DNA of 64,000 nt from Branchiostoma floridae (GCF_000003815.2 NC_049983.1:3542706-3606705), one strand, 5' to 3'. Shown: positions 10,655 through 22,297, numbered from the stretch's first letter. The notes: generated by a model from the letters alone, not told the origin. Program-made: numbers and translations.

Positions 10655-11310
10655 GTGTTATCTGGATGAGTCCATTCTGGCACGGAGGGGGTACATTTTT
10701 TTAAAATTCATCTTTGGAATGTTGATTATATAATTATTAAGTCTTTCAGTGGGAGTATTTTTGGACTGGGCTATTTTGCAATTTTACATGGGGTGTACTG
10801 GAAGAGTCCATTTTTGCACGTAGGGGGGATTTTTAAAAATGTGTTTATGGACTTTGGTGATTTGATATGTGAAAGTGTTTCAGTGTGGTTATTTTATGAC
10901 TGGTCTATTTTGCAAGTTTACATAGGTTGTGCTGGAAGAGTCCATTCTTACATGGAGGAGGGGATTTTTAAATTCCATTTTTGGGACTTACGTCCAAGTC
11001 CACTTTTAGCGGATGTATTTTTGGACTGCACCACATAGGGGTATCGCAAGAAGAGTCCATTCTTGCACGGGGATGTTTTCAAATTTAGCTCTAGACAGGT
11101 GATGATTCAATATTCCATTATAAGTGGAAGTGTTTTTGGACTGGTCTATTTTACCTTTTCATGAATTTTTTGCTTAGTTCAACTTTGGACTGGGTTGCTT
11201 AATGAAAAGGCCATCTTTTCAGTGGGAGTATTTCTGGACTGGAAATTCACATGGGGTGCACTGGAAGAGTCCATTCTTGCACTGGTAATTTTGTAAGATT
11301 CATTTTTGGG
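10655..11310 (+). repeat. About 130-bp tandem repeat array
   Basis: Diverged units contain 'tggaagagtccattcttgca', a G-rich stretch, 'ttttttaaa', 'cagtgggagtatttttggac' and 'tgggctattttgcaa'. About five copies are visible. No coding content. Confidence 0.7.
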
Positions 11311-11454
11311 TGTCATTAAGTGTCGTTAATAGAAGTGACTTTTAAACAAAGTGTTCCATTTTTGCACATGGGTGATTTTGGAATATTCTGTTGTTGCATG
11401 GGGAGGGAGATGGCTGAAATATGTTGTATTTGCTCTCAAGCAAATGTCGGCCTT

Positions 11455-12160
11455 TCTGGTTTCCTTTTCATTCATTTTCGTTCCTTTTCGCACTTTCGGT
11501 TCTTTCCTTTTCGTTCCTTTTCGCACTTTCGGCACTTTCCTTTTCGTTCCTTTTCGCTTTTCTGCTACCGAAAGTGCGAAAAGAAACGAAAAGGAACGAA
11601 GTATGAAGCAAACTAAAATAAAATCAATGAGAATATAAGGAACTGGTACTGCGGGCGTTAGAAGCCTATGAAACGTGTTTTATTTTATTTTGATTTGGCA
11701 ATATCACATTTTTTTACGGGGCTGTTTTAGGCTGTTGTGTTTGTGGGGCTAAAGTATTCTCTGAAGATCAGCGAAATACCAGGAAACAGAACTGAGATAA
11801 GAAAGTAAGGACTAAAATTCAGTTACTGGTGGGTGATGGATAAATATAGATTAATTTACATTTTCAGAATGAGGCAAGATTGTAGCGTTGTTGTTGTATT
11901 TGGGCGGCTTCTGTTCTCGCAAGATTGGAGCGCCGCATGCAAATGACCTGCGATTGTTTACGTCTAATAGAAGTCCTGTCAGGAAGGATATGCTAATAAA
12001 CTGCTGCCCCACGAGCATGACAGCTCCCTTCAACAGGGCCCACAACATGGTTTTCTGGAGACTGGAGACATATCTTCTTGCTCGTTCACGACAAAAGACA
12101 TGTATACATTTTACCAAGGAGTTTTCTTCACGTTGTACCATGAGTATTGATCATTTTGTG
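11455..12160. repeat. Dispersed repeat R1, copy 1
   Basis: It begins with runs of TTCGTTCCTTTTCGCACTTT and continues into a segment (about 11850-12150) whose reverse complement recurs at 27440-27740. A short minus-strand reading frame (...SLQKTMLWALLKGAVMLVG...) is partly conserved between the copies (LWALLIGAVMLMG in copy 2). It may be a relic of an element-encoded protein that I do not recognise. Confidence 0.65.
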
Positions 12161-12424
12161 GGAAGAAATGAGATTTCTCTACGGAGCGGATTTCTGAGAA
12201 AGGTGGTACAAATTAAACCCAGATGTTCCAAGATGGGCAAAACGTAGCTCTTCCTGATTGGCCTAGATAGAATCGCCTGAGCCTAAATCGCCTGATCAGG
12301 CCTCTTTCTCATCTGGAGCTCGTCGGACACAGACAGTGTTTAGTTTGTCTGTTCAGAAATACCAGCACTTTGTCACACAATTTGAGCCCGCCCACCAGTC
12401 CCAAATGACGGGCTTGTGGGAATA

Positions 12425-13070
12425 TACCTGGGGTGCCAAAATTACCCTGATACATTCTATACGTACCTAGCATCGTGTGGGGTGCCAAAATTACCCTGAT
12501 ACATTCTATACGTACCTAGCATCGTGAGGGGTGCCATAAATTACCCCGATGCACTTTTATACGTACCTAGCATCGTGAGGGGTGCCAATATTACCCCCAA
12601 TGCATTTTTATACGTACCTAGCATCGTGGGGGTGCCAATATTACCCCGATGCCTTTTATACGTACCTAGCATTGTGAGGGGTGCCAAAATTACCCTGATG
12701 TATTTTATATTATGATCATAACATCGTGTGGGGTGCCAAAATTACCCTGATACATTCTATACGTACCTAGCATTGTGAGGGGTGCCATAAATTACCCCGA
12801 TGTATTTTACATTATGATAATAGCATCGTTTGGGGTGCAAAAATTACCCCGATGCATTTTTATACGTACCTAGCATCGTGTGGGATGCAAAACTACCCTG
12901 ATGCACTTTATACGTACCTAGTATCGTGTGGGGTGCAAAAAATACCCTGATGCATTTTATACGTACCTAGCATCGTGTGGGGTGCCAAAATCACCCTGAT
13001 GCATTTCATACGTACCTAGCATCGTGTGGGGTGCCAAAATTACCCTGATGCATTTTATACGTACCTAGCA
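12425..13070 (+). repeat. 49-bp minisatellite, about 13 copies
   Basis: The unit is CGTACCTAGCATCGTGTGGG followed by GTGCCAAAATTACCCTGATG and CATTTTATA, with small variants. The array stops abruptly at the left end of the foldback element at 13073. No interspersed unique spacers occur, so it is not CRISPR-like. Confidence 0.9.
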
Positions 13071-14851
13071 TATAGTGGGGCAGATAACATCAAATTTTGG
13101 AGGAATCTTTCACTTTGTGATACAAGCACCAAACTTGGTACAGATACTCATTGGACTTTACTGTTTTGAAAAAGTACGCGGGCCACTTGATTTGACTTTC
13201 GGCGCGTTTTGGTACTGCAGCAGACCTTCCGGGCTTTGTATCTCCTGTTCTAAACATGCTACAGTCATGACTTTTATGTGGTAGAAAGCTGGTAGGGTAA
13301 GGAACAAGTGACGTAAGTTTGGTTTCCCTAGCGGCTTGTGTTGGAACTACAGCGGCGTTTTTTTGCCGCTGCCGAATTGCCCTAGGGGCGCTTTTTGGTA
13401 CTGCAGCAGACCTTCCGGACTTTGTATCTCCTGTTCGAAACATGCTACAGTCATGATTTTTATGTGGTAGGAAGCTGTTGGAGTAAGGACGAAGTGATGT
13501 AAGTTTGGTCTCCCTAGCAGCTTGCGTTGGAACTGCAGCAACGGTTTTTTGCCGCTGACGAATGTGAAGCGGAACAACTCCGGACGTTTGAAATGTCCAA
13601 AAGTAGGTTCTTGACTATGGGAAAGCTAAATGTTCAACTCTAATTGTGATACAAGCGCCAAACTTAGTACAAATACTCATGTGATACTACTCTTTTGAAA
13701 AAGTACGCGGGCCACTTGATTTGACTTTTGGCGCCCCCTAGGGGCGCTTTTTGGTACTGCAGCAGACCTTCCGGGCTTTGTATCTCCTGTTTTAAACATG
13801 CTACAGTCATGATTTTTATGTGGTAGAAAGCTATTGGGGTAAGGAAGAAGTGACGTGAGTTTGGTTTCCCTAGCCGCTTGCGCCATAGCTAACAAAACAA
13901 GCAAAAAGTCATGTTTCACAGATTTGCTATAACGATTGCATACTCTCAGGCATAGATAATGCTGTTCTGTTCAGTTCTCCATGATGAAAGTTGCTTCGTG
14001 TTGAAAGATGCTGCACAGACTGGAAACCTCACGTGAGTGCCATCCTATTCACTATACCAGTGCTCCCATACTCACTCCTTCAAATTAATCTACAGAAGGC
14101 TGGATCCTCGTTTTTTTTAGGTGGCAAGTATACTTAACAAAATTACTAAATATAGGTTGGCATTCATAGTAGTGAACGAATATGACGACCGAGGACTGAT
14201 GGTGTTTTAATTATTCATTATGGACTCTTCACTGTTCAGTTTGATAAGGATGGCAATGACTATCAATGTCAAAAAAAATGTGGAACATTCTAGTTGTGTA
14301 AATAAAATATTTCGTCACAATATGTCCTAGTTTGTCTATAATTCTCACCATCTGTTGCTCACAAAAGTATTTAAAAAAAGCTCCTTAGAAGGTTGAGAGG
14401 TGACCATTTAGCTTTCCCATAGTCAAAAACCCACTTTTAGACATTTTAAACGTCCGAAGTTGTTCCGCTTCGAATTCGGCAGCGGCAAAAACGCCCCTGT
14501 AGTTCCAACGCAAGTTCCTAGGGAGACCAAACTTACGTCACTTCTTCCTTGCACCAACAGCTTTCCACCACATAAAAGTCATGACTGTAGCATGTTTCGA
14601 ACAGGAGATACAAAGCCCGGAAGGTCTTCTGCAGTACCAAAAAGCGCCCTTAGGAGCAATGCCGCTGCAGTTCCAACGCAAGCTGCTAGGGAAACCAAAC
14701 TTACATCACTTCGTCCTTACTACAACAGCTTTCTACCACATAAAAATTATGACTGTAGCATGTGAGTATCTGTACTAAGTTTGGTGCTTGTATCACAATT
14801 GTAGTTGAACATTTAGCTGTCCCATACTTTTAGACATTTTAAACATTCGGA

Positions 14852-17049
14852 GAGTGAGGGATAACAACACTGTTGCTCCTTGGATGACGGACAGGGTAAA
14901 AAACATGATGGGGCGACGCGACGCAGCTAGACGCAAAGCAATCAAAACCAAGGAGGGAAAAGACTGGGAGGTCTACCGGGTGATAAGGAACCAGACAACG
15001 TCAGCAGTCAGAAAGGCAAAGAAAATCCACTTTGCTGAAGCTGTGACAGAAGCGAAAGGAGATCAAAGCCTCATGTGGAAAATTATTAACGCCTTCACAG
15101 GGAAATCCAAAGGGAAGTGTCAAGTTCAGAACTTGGCGAGACCTGACGGTACCAATATATCGGACCCCAGCGAAATGTCTCAAGAGTTCAATAGCTACTT
15201 CGCAACATGTGCTACAAGCCTTGCCGATAGTATGCCAACCTCCCAGAAAGATCCTCTCCGACACATACCGGAGCCTAGTACAGAGTTCAGCTTTGAGTCA
15301 GTTGACGAATCGACAGTGCTAAGTGAACTTCTCAGATTGAAAGCAAAGAAGGCCACTGGGCTGGACAATATCCCCTCAAAACTGCTTAAGGACTCCGCCC
15401 CTGTCATTGTCAGACCACTGACACACATATTTAACCTATCACTTGCCACGGGAGAAGTCCCTAGTGACTGGAAGACGGCAAAGATCACACCCATTTACAA
15501 GTCCGGTAATCGAACTAATGTGGCCAACTACCGTCCTGTCTCTGTACTGAGTGTAACATCCAAAGTGTTGGAAAAACTCGTTGGTAACCAAGTATCACGC
15601 TACATGGCCCAGAGCAACCTTCTCACGGTATACCAAAGTGGGTTTCGGAGAAACCACAGTACTGCCTCTGCAGTTTTGAAGATTGTGGAGGATATTAGGT
15701 CGGCCAATAATAGTCGCCAGGTCACAGTTGCTCTCTTCCTAGACTTACGCAAAGCATTTGACACTGTGAATCATGCCATTCTGTTGAGTAAGCTCAAGAA
15801 ACTGGGTTTTGATAGGGATGCAACAAAATGGTTTACATCATACCTCTCTGGTCGCTCACAATGCACTAGTATGCAAAGTCAATGTTCAGAGATGGCTGCA
15901 GTCACCTGCGGGGTACCACAGGGGAGCGTACTTGGTCCCTTGCTGTTTTGTTTATATGTCAACGACATGCCACAGGTTCTAGAAAAATGCAAAATACACT
16001 TGTATGCAGACGACACCGCAATCTATTACTCGGCGGGCACGATGAAAGAGTGTGAAGAGGCAGTTTCCCAGGATATGAAGAGAGTGTCAGACTGGTTAAT
16101 TGATAATAGACTTTCTCTCCATCATGACAAGACAAAGTCTATGCTATTCGGGGTTCCTCAGAAGCTGAGACATGTTGGGACAACAGTTCAGATCACAGAC
16201 GGTGTTAACATTTATGAGCAAGTTAACACTTTCAAATATTTGGGCATCACTCTAGACCCATCGCTCCAGTGGTCAGCTCACATAACAAATATCACGAAAA
16301 AAATATTCAGTGGCCTCAGTGCAATGAGACGTGCAAAACCCTACGTAACAAAAGAAATATTACATACTATGTGTCAAACTTTGGTGTTGTCGCACTTGGA
16401 CTATTGTGGCGCGGCGTGGTTGCCAAGCCTTGTACAGGGCAAGAAAACACAAATGCTGCAACTCGACAGGCTGCTGTTTAGAGCTGCAAGGATGATTACA
16501 GGCTACACACTCCGGGATCATGTCCCAGTTGGTAAACTGTTTGCGGAGGCGGGGTTGGTGTCGGTGAGAAATCGGGCGGAAAAAATCAGTCTGGCCACAG
16601 TTTTCAATGCTGTACGAGGAAAAGCCCCTTTGTACATATCTGACATGTTCAGGTGGAAGTCACCACCAACTATAAGAGCTCGCACCCGCACGGCTGTTAA
16701 AATGTTCGCTGACTGGGACCCTCACCAGTTGAACTGTCCCGTAGCAAGCCTGAAGTGCTACGAGGGAAGCTTAAAATCTTTTGGCCCCCAACTGTGGAAC
16801 AAACTGTCACTGAAGCACCGCAAGACTCTGGGACTGGTTAAGTTTATCAAAGAACTGTGAGGTCTAGATGGAAATGACAAGTGAAATTGTGAGTTTTGAT
16901 ATGTCGTTTTGTGGTTATGCACTATTGTATGTGTTATTGTAATATTGCAAAGTTTTAAATTGTATTTTTGTTTACCCAGCATTGCCTGAAGAACAGGTTG
17001 TTATGTACCTGAGTGTTACTGCTGGTAAAATAAATAAACTGAAACTGAA
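14852..17049 (+). mobile_element. 5'-truncated CR1/L2/Jockey-like LINE
   Basis: The left junction is at TTTTAAACATTCGG and the right junction falls after an AATAAATAAACTGAAACTGAA tail. The flanks join into TTTTAAACRTYCGRAGTTGTTCCGCTTC, the uninterrupted sequence at about 14441-14470, so the LINE entered the right arm of the foldback element. The endonuclease half of ORF2 is missing. Confidence 0.85.
14854..16860 (+). CDS. LINE reverse transcriptase (ORF2 C-terminal part)
   Basis: 668 codons are open from a GTG at the truncation point; no native start is present. The RT_nLTR domain spans about 190-460. It has SDWKTAKITPIYKSG, NYRPVSVLSVTSKVLEKLV, FLDLRKAFDTVNH with the first catalytic Asp, GVPQGSVLGPLLF, and the catalytic LYADDTAIY (YADD). 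The C-terminal region after about 480 (KYLGITLD, HLDYCGAAW) is typical of CR1/L2/Jockey-group ORF2. The N-terminal apurinic endonuclease is absent, so the protein would copy RNA into DNA at a nicked target only if supplied with one. The frame has no stops, which suggests a recent insertion, but it is not a host gene. Confidence 0.9.
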   Translation: MRDNNTVAPWMTDRVKNMMGRRDAARRKAIKTKEGKDWEVYRVIRNQTTSAVRKAKKIHFAEAVTEAKGDQSLMWKIINAFTGKSKGKCQVQNLARPDGTNISDPSEMSQEFNSYFATCATSLADSMPTSQKDPLRHIPEPSTEFSFESVDESTVLSELLRLKAKKATGLDNIPSKLLKDSAPVIVRPLTHIFNLSLATGEVPSDWKTAKITPIYKSGNRTNVANYRPVSVLSVTSKVLEKLVGNQVSRYMAQSNLLTVYQSGFRRNHSTASAVLKIVEDIRSANNSRQVTVALFLDLRKAFDTVNHAILLSKLKKLGFDRDATKWFTSYLSGRSQCTSMQSQCSEMAAVTCGVPQGSVLGPLLFCLYVNDMPQVLEKCKIHLYADDTAIYYSAGTMKECEEAVSQDMKRVSDWLIDNRLSLHHDKTKSMLFGVPQKLRHVGTTVQITDGVNIYEQVNTFKYLGITLDPSLQWSAHITNITKKIFSGLSAMRRAKPYVTKEILHTMCQTLVLSHLDYCGAAWLPSLVQGKKTQMLQLDRLLFRAARMITGYTLRDHVPVGKLFAEAGLVSVRNRAEKISLATVFNAVRGKAPLYISDMFRWKSPPTIRARTRTAVKMFADWDPHQLNCPVASLKCYEGSLKSFGPQLWNKLSLKHRKTLGLVKFIKEL

Positions 17050-17821
17050 CTGTTCCGCTTCAAATTCGGCAGTGGCAAAAAAAACGCCCCTGCAGTTCCA
17101 ACGCAAGCTGCTAGGGAGACAAAACTTACGTCACTTCATCCTTACTACAACAGCTTTCTACCACATAAAAATTATGACTGTAGCATGTCTAGAACAGGAG
17201 ATACAAAGTCCGGAAGGTCTGCTGCAGTACCAAAAAGCGCCCCTAGGGCAATTCGGCAGCGGCAAAAAAATGCCTCTGTAGTTCCAACGCAAGCCGCTAA
17301 GGAAACCAAACTTACGTCACTTGTTCCTTACCTTACCAGCTTTCTACCACATAAAAATCATGACTGTAGCATGTTTAGAACAGGAGATACAAAGCCCGGA
17401 AGGTCTGCTGCAGTACCAAAACGCGCCGCTAGGGGGCGCCAAAAGTCAAATCAAATGGCCCGCGTACTTTTTCAAAACAGTAAAGTCTAATGAGTATCTG
17501 TACCAAGTTTGGTGCTTGTATCACAAAGTGAAAGATTTTTTCAGTTATCTGCCCCACTAATAGGATGCGGTGTCATATTTACCCTGAAACTGAACCTATT
17601 AGGGTGGAGTTTGACAAACCTACAATGCATCATAACAGTGTGAGCTGTCACCCTGTCTTGTCACCGGTAGATAGATGACTCCATGACAACCGGTTCCACC
17701 CTCCCCAATATGTTCTTGATGAGAGGTCTGAGGCATGGAACGCAACTGGTTTTATCGTCAGGCATTATTGTAATTCCATATCGAATTTTCTGATGTCCTT
17801 TATTCCTTTTGAGCACTAGCG

Positions 17822-18960
17822 ATGCCGCCCGCCAGACGCTCCAAACGCAACGGAAAGCCTAAGAACGCCAACCCTGACGACCCATTAGAACACCCTGACG
17901 ACCCATTAGAAAAGGAGCCACCCGTCGACCCCAACAAAGACCCTCCCCCCAACGTCACTGAGAGAGAGCAGCTAAAGCAGTTGCAGCAACAAGTCAGTGC
18001 CCTGACATCGGTGACTGAACGGCTGGCCAAACACATAGAGTTAGCAGGTAGCCACTCCGAGCAACCCGATCCATCCCGCCGCCCGCCGTCCTGGACCCCA
18101 GGCATTCCAAGGACACTCATGTAGACCGTATTATAGGTGAAGAAAATGACCTCTTCGTGGTTAAAACCACCGATAACATCAACCGAAGTAAGGATAAGGA
18201 TAAGATAAGTAGTAAAACTACTAACAAGACCATCCCCCCAGCGCCTACCATCACTACTTCTCATCTCCAAACGGGTATCCATGTACCATTGGACAGTGGG
18301 GTCCCCACACACATAAAGGACAAAATCTGGAGCAACAAATATGTAGATTTCAAACAACTCCTCCCCAACCTCCGTACAGACCCACTTTACACTGTGTCCT
18401 TAACCGACAGCCTGACACCCACACTAACTATTGCGAATCGCCCCTCTCCACAGGAAAGCAGACGCCTCACCATCGACCAATGGACGTCTGCTTTCCTGGT
18501 CTTCCAGTTCATTTACATGCAACAGCACCCCCAACACGGCCCACACCTCGTCTCGTATCTACATCTTATCCGTGACCTAGCCTCCCGCAGAGCGCAGTGG
18601 GCGAAATATGACGAACAGTTCCGCCATCACAGGGAAACATCTCCCGACAACCCCTGGAACACCCCACATTTACGGCTATATGTAGACGCTCTCACTGGCA
18701 TTCCCCCTCCAGATCAGGCCGCGGCCTCCCAGACCAGCGCCCCAACCCGCCGGGCTGACACACACCAGACCCGGCCCCAGACCCGACCCAAAGATGTCCC
18801 CCACGGGTACTGTTTTCGCTTCCACAGGCCCAATGACCAGTGTTTCAAAGCCCTCTGCCCCTACAACCACACATGCTATATCTGCAACAGTGGAAAGCAC
18901 AAAGCTTACCAATGCACCCAAAAAAACGCCGCGAACGCTACCAACTCCCGTAGACGTTAG
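17822..18960 (+). pseudogene. Gag-like protein of the DIRS element, frameshifted
   Basis: The ATG at 17822 follows a non-coding leader. The first frame codes for a basic, Pro-rich N-terminus and a short coiled coil (EREQLKQLQQQVSALTSVTE), then stops at 18122-18124. A second frame picks up between about 18060 and 18100 and runs to 18960, so one small indel separates them. The C-terminus has Cys/His knuckles (YCFRFHRPNDQC, and CYICNSGKHKAYQC), expected of a nucleic-acid-binding Gag. Its last 170 bases overlap the start of the polymerase frame, which may mean overlapping translation in the intact element. Programmed frameshifting cannot be excluded, but decay is simpler given the stops downstream. 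Confidence 0.75.
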
Positions 18961-20518
18961 ACCCCTTCAGTATTACCTTAGAGGTTACCCCCAACGTGAC
19001 AAACAGTACCTATTAGACGGCTTTGCTTTCGGCTCCCCCTTAGAATATTTCGGCCCGCGGTCCCGCCCTCTAATTTTTCCACCCCAACCAAACGATTCCC
19101 ATTTTCCCATTATCCACGACAAACTACAGCAGGAAATTGAGGCCGGACGGGTAGCCGGCCCCTTTTCGTCGCCTCCCTACAACAATTTTCTTTTATCGCC
19201 ATTATATGCCGTGCCCAAAAAAGTGCCAGGAAAATTCAGGCTAATACACGACCTTTCCCACCCCAAGGGACTATCGGTAAATGATGGGATTCCCCCAGAA
19301 TTGTCCTCTGTGACGTATTCATCTATCAACACCGCTATCGGCTACATTAAATCCCTGGGTCCAGGCTGCTATCTTGCTAAAACCGACATCGAGTCCGCTT
19401 TCCGCCTGATACCTATACATCCCCATGACTACCACCTGTTAGGGTTCTATTGGAATGGGAACTTCTATTTCGACAAATGCCTCCCAATGGGCAGTTCAAT
19501 GTCATGTGCGATATTCGAGAGCTTTAGCTCCGCCCTAGAATGGATCGCACGTACCAAATTACACATTCGTTTTCCTACGCACATCCTTGATGATTTTTTG
19601 TTTGCCGCTTAGACCTACCGACAGTGTTATCACGATCTCAATACATTTTCTAACATGTGCAAAGATGTAGGCGTTCCCCTTGCGGAGGGAAAGACCTACA
19701 CACCAGATACCACGATGTCCTTTCTCGGCATCGAACTTGACACCGCTGTGATGGAGGCTAGACTCCCCTTGGATAAACTTACAAAATGCCAAGACCAATT
19801 ATCCTCCTTCCTGGGGCTTTCCAGCGCCACTCTTAAACAAATTCAGTCGCTGGTAGGCCTGCTCAATCACGTCTGCCAGGTCGTCCCTCCGGGACGTGCG
19901 TTCTTATGTCGCCTCATTGACTTTACCAAATCCCAATCTCCTCCAAATTGTAACATTCCGATCCCGCAACACGTACGTCGAGACTTGCACATGTGGTATA
20001 CCTTCCTTAAAGATTTAAACGGCCGGTCCTTCTTTCTGGATGAACGTTTCATTTCCAATTCTACCCTTCACCTATACACAGATGCAGCCGCCTCACTCGG
20101 TTACGGTGCGGTTTGCGGGATAGCGTGGTTCTACGGCTCGTGGCCAACCCCCCTGTGTTCCCGCAATGTTACAATTCTTGAATTCTACCCAATTGTAGTG
20201 GCCCTGCACGTATGGGGGCAACCGTGGGCAAACCACAGTATTCTGCTGCACACCAACAACGAATCCCTAGTACATATTATTAATCGACAGACCTCCAAGA
20301 ACCCTTTGATAATGCCCCTAGTTAGACGGTTCGTTCTCATTTGTCTACGCCGTAATATCCTATACCGGGCCACTCATGTCCCTGACAAACAAAACATAAT
20401 GGCTGACACTCTCTCCCGCCTACAGATCAACCGATTCCGAGCGGACTTCCAACATATGGACCCTCATCCGACAACTATACCGCCACACCTGCAACCGAGC
20501 ACCTTAATCGGACCATAA
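18794..20518 (+). pseudogene. DIRS-type reverse transcriptase/RNase H, internal stop
   Basis: One frame carries RT motifs (YAVPKKVPGKFRLIHDLS, YLAKTDIESAFRLIPIH, CLPMGSSMSCAIFE) and the catalytic ILDDFLF. TAG at 19610-19612 then breaks the frame. The same frame resumes with RT thumb/connection (FLGIELD) and an RNase H domain (LHLYTDAAASLGYG, LEFYPIVVALHVW, THVPDKQNIMADTLSR), ending at 20518. The order and the LDDF box fit DIRS-order polymerases. With the stop, only an RT lacking RNase H could be made. The last codons overlap the start of the recombinase frame. Confidence 0.85.
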
Positions 20519-21396
20519 ATGATCTGTTATCTTCGCCGCTAGCCCCTTCTACCCTTCGCGCCTACCGTCAGGCATGGCAGCTTTTCCGCAAATTCTCCCT
20601 GCAAGTCCATGGTAAAGACTTAGCTATCCCGCCGATCTCAACCGATCTCCTAACTTAGTTTGTTGGTTACTTGTATAACGAAGGCTTGGCGGCCGCCACT
20701 ATATCATCAAAGCTATCGGCCATCGGTTTTGTCGATAAAATGTTGGGAATCCCCGACCCGTCACAAGCCTTCGTAATCCAGAAGCTTTTGCACGCTGCCC
20801 GCAAATCACAACGCCCCGACGGTAGGCGACCCATCATACCTAGTATACTCAAGACCTTAATCGATGCTCTGACATCGGCCTTAACGTCCTTTTATGATCA
20901 CCAGTTGTATAAGACCCTATTTTTGTTCACATTCTACTCGCTAGCTCGAATAAGTGAAGTTACGGCCACAAGTTCCTCCAATCACACCCTACATCTCTCG
21001 GATGTTACGGTGCAGACCGCACCTCAACCCTCACTCTCAGTGACCTTCCGCTCTTACAAACACAGTTCCCCAGGTCTCCCTCCAACTATCTCTATTGCCT
21101 CCCAGCTTAGCTCTTACTGCCCAGTGGACAACTTCACCAAATACTTCTCGCTACGCGGAAAGTGCGCAGGTTGCCTCTTTCTGTACCGCAGCGGCCGCCC
21201 AGTATCAAGCGACTATTTCTCACACGTCTTACGCACATGCGCACAGCATGCGAACTTAGATCCACGCGCATACACGGCCCACTCCTTCCGAATAGGCGCT
21301 GCCACTTATGTAGCGCAAACCGGCGCCTCCGACTCCCAACTTCGCGCACTGGGGCGATGGTCTTCAGGCGCCTTTAAGAAATACATCCGTTCATAG
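20491..21396 (+). pseudogene. Tyrosine recombinase of the DIRS element, internal stop
   Basis: The N-terminal SAM-like part (STLRAYRQAWQLFRKFSL) runs into an in-frame TAG at 20656-20658, then continues FVGYLYNEGLAAATI. Catalytic residues of the tyrosine recombinase family are visible: Arg in SLARISEV, HSFR (HxxR box), the Trp in LGRWSS and the final Tyr in FKKYIRS. In intact elements this enzyme joins the circular cDNA to the genome without target duplication. The nonsense codon should inactivate this copy. The frame overlaps the RNase H frame in a different register. Confidence 0.85.
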
Positions 21397-21690
21397 CTTA
21401 GTATTGTATCTAACTATGTTGTAGCTTAGTAATGTATTTAACTATGTTAGCTGTCCGAGATGTCAGCCGCCTGTAGGAATCATACCCGTTCACAGCTTAG
21501 TTTTGTATCTAACTAGGTTAGTTGTCCAAAATGTCAGACGCTTGTACACAGTATATCGGATTCCGTTCATAGCTTAGCAATGTATTTAACTATGTTGGTT
21601 GTCCGTAATGTCAGACGCCTGTACGAATTATATCCGTTCATAGCTTAGTAATGAAATTCACTCATTGGTGATCAGAGAGGTCATGCGTTT
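21388..21690 (+). repeat. About 100-bp tandem repeats at the DIRS 3' end
   Basis: Four copies of CGTTCATAGCTTAGTAATGT...AACTATGTT...TGTCAGACGCCTGTACGAAT start at the recombinase stop codon, and a shorter fifth trace lies near 21712. The position suits the split or internal repeats used by tyrosine-recombinase retrotransposons in replication. Confidence 0.8.
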
Positions 21691-21759
21691 TTTTATAGAA
21701 ATATCTACTTTCATAGCTTAGTAACGACTTTCACAATGTTATATGCTATACTATGACCT

Positions 21760-22297
21760 TTAGTTATCCGACTTATATACGATCATACACCTGCGGCCGA
21801 GGGAAGGATGTGTAGGTTGCCGCCTTTCTCTCAGTTCCAGGTGTTTGATACGTACTATTAACAAATACTAAATTGTACAGCTATACAGGACTTGTTCTGA
21901 AGGCATTTTCTACATGATCTACGTTTGAGACTAGTGAGTCAACACTTACCCTGCCGTTTGCAGCACTGGGAAAATCCTACCTCCCCCCTCCCCCCCTCTC
22001 CATCCTGGCCCCTGGAGAGTAGGGGAGTTTAGGGTTGGGGTAGCCGGCTGACGGTACCAAACTGATCCACACATTGCATATATCTGACACTTGCAGAGCC
22101 TTTAAAAAGTCCTTGTATTTCTATGTACGTATTTTGTCCAATTGTTAGTGTTTTGAGATACTCTGCCCTTGTGGTTTTGCTCGAACGATTTGTAACCAGC
22201 AAAAATCTTATTTCGATATAGCGTAACTTACGTTGCTTACTTTATGTTCAAGTTCATTGCCATGGTTCAAGTTCAAGCTCATGTCTATGGTCAAGTT
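21760..22297. other. Spacer between retroelements
   Basis: A CT-rich run (about 21981-22000) and, at 22244-22297, repeated AAGTTCA motifs which are the target of the next LINE. No gene is seen. Confidence 0.4.

Larger units (their letters stand above)
13073..17559. mobile_element. Large foldback element with internal repeats, split by a LINE
   Basis: The left end TAGTGGGGCAGATAAC is inverted at the right end. Long arms (13073-about 13880; about 14400-14850 plus 17050-17559) are reverse complements of each other. Each arm holds tandem copies of a roughly 188-bp unit (TTTTGGTACTGCAGCAGACC, GTATCTCCTGTTCTAAACAT, TTATGTGGTAGAAAGCTG, GCGTTGGAACTGCAGCGGCG). Flanking ATA on both sides may be the target duplication. 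No transposase is present. The many short open frames in these units are side effects of the repeat. Confidence 0.8.
17590..21760 (+). mobile_element. DIRS-order (tyrosine recombinase) retrotransposon, decayed
   Basis: Gag-like, RT-RNase H and tyrosine recombinase reading frames follow one another with overlaps, the DIRS/Ngaro arrangement. There is no integrase or aspartic protease, which separates it from Ty3/gypsy. About 100-bp repeats start at the recombinase stop (21388-21690). I did not find clear terminal repeats at the left, so the boundaries are approximate. No methyltransferase or hydrolase frame is visible, so I do not choose between the DIRS and Ngaro families. Confidence 0.85.

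Noticed and set aside
12425-13070. CRISPR-like look of regular repeats
   Set aside because: Units are head-to-tail with no unique spacers, in a eukaryotic context; this is a minisatellite. The same applies to the 41-kb array.
13090-17560. Many short open frames reading ...RTGDTKPGRSAAVPKSAPR... on both strands
   Set aside because: They lie in the tandem units of the foldback arms, recur because the DNA recurs, have no native starts and match no protein family.
22244-22297. ATG 22244 as the start of the second LINE protein
   Set aside because: These codons translate AAGTTCA-type host repeats; the LINE similarity starts at 22298.
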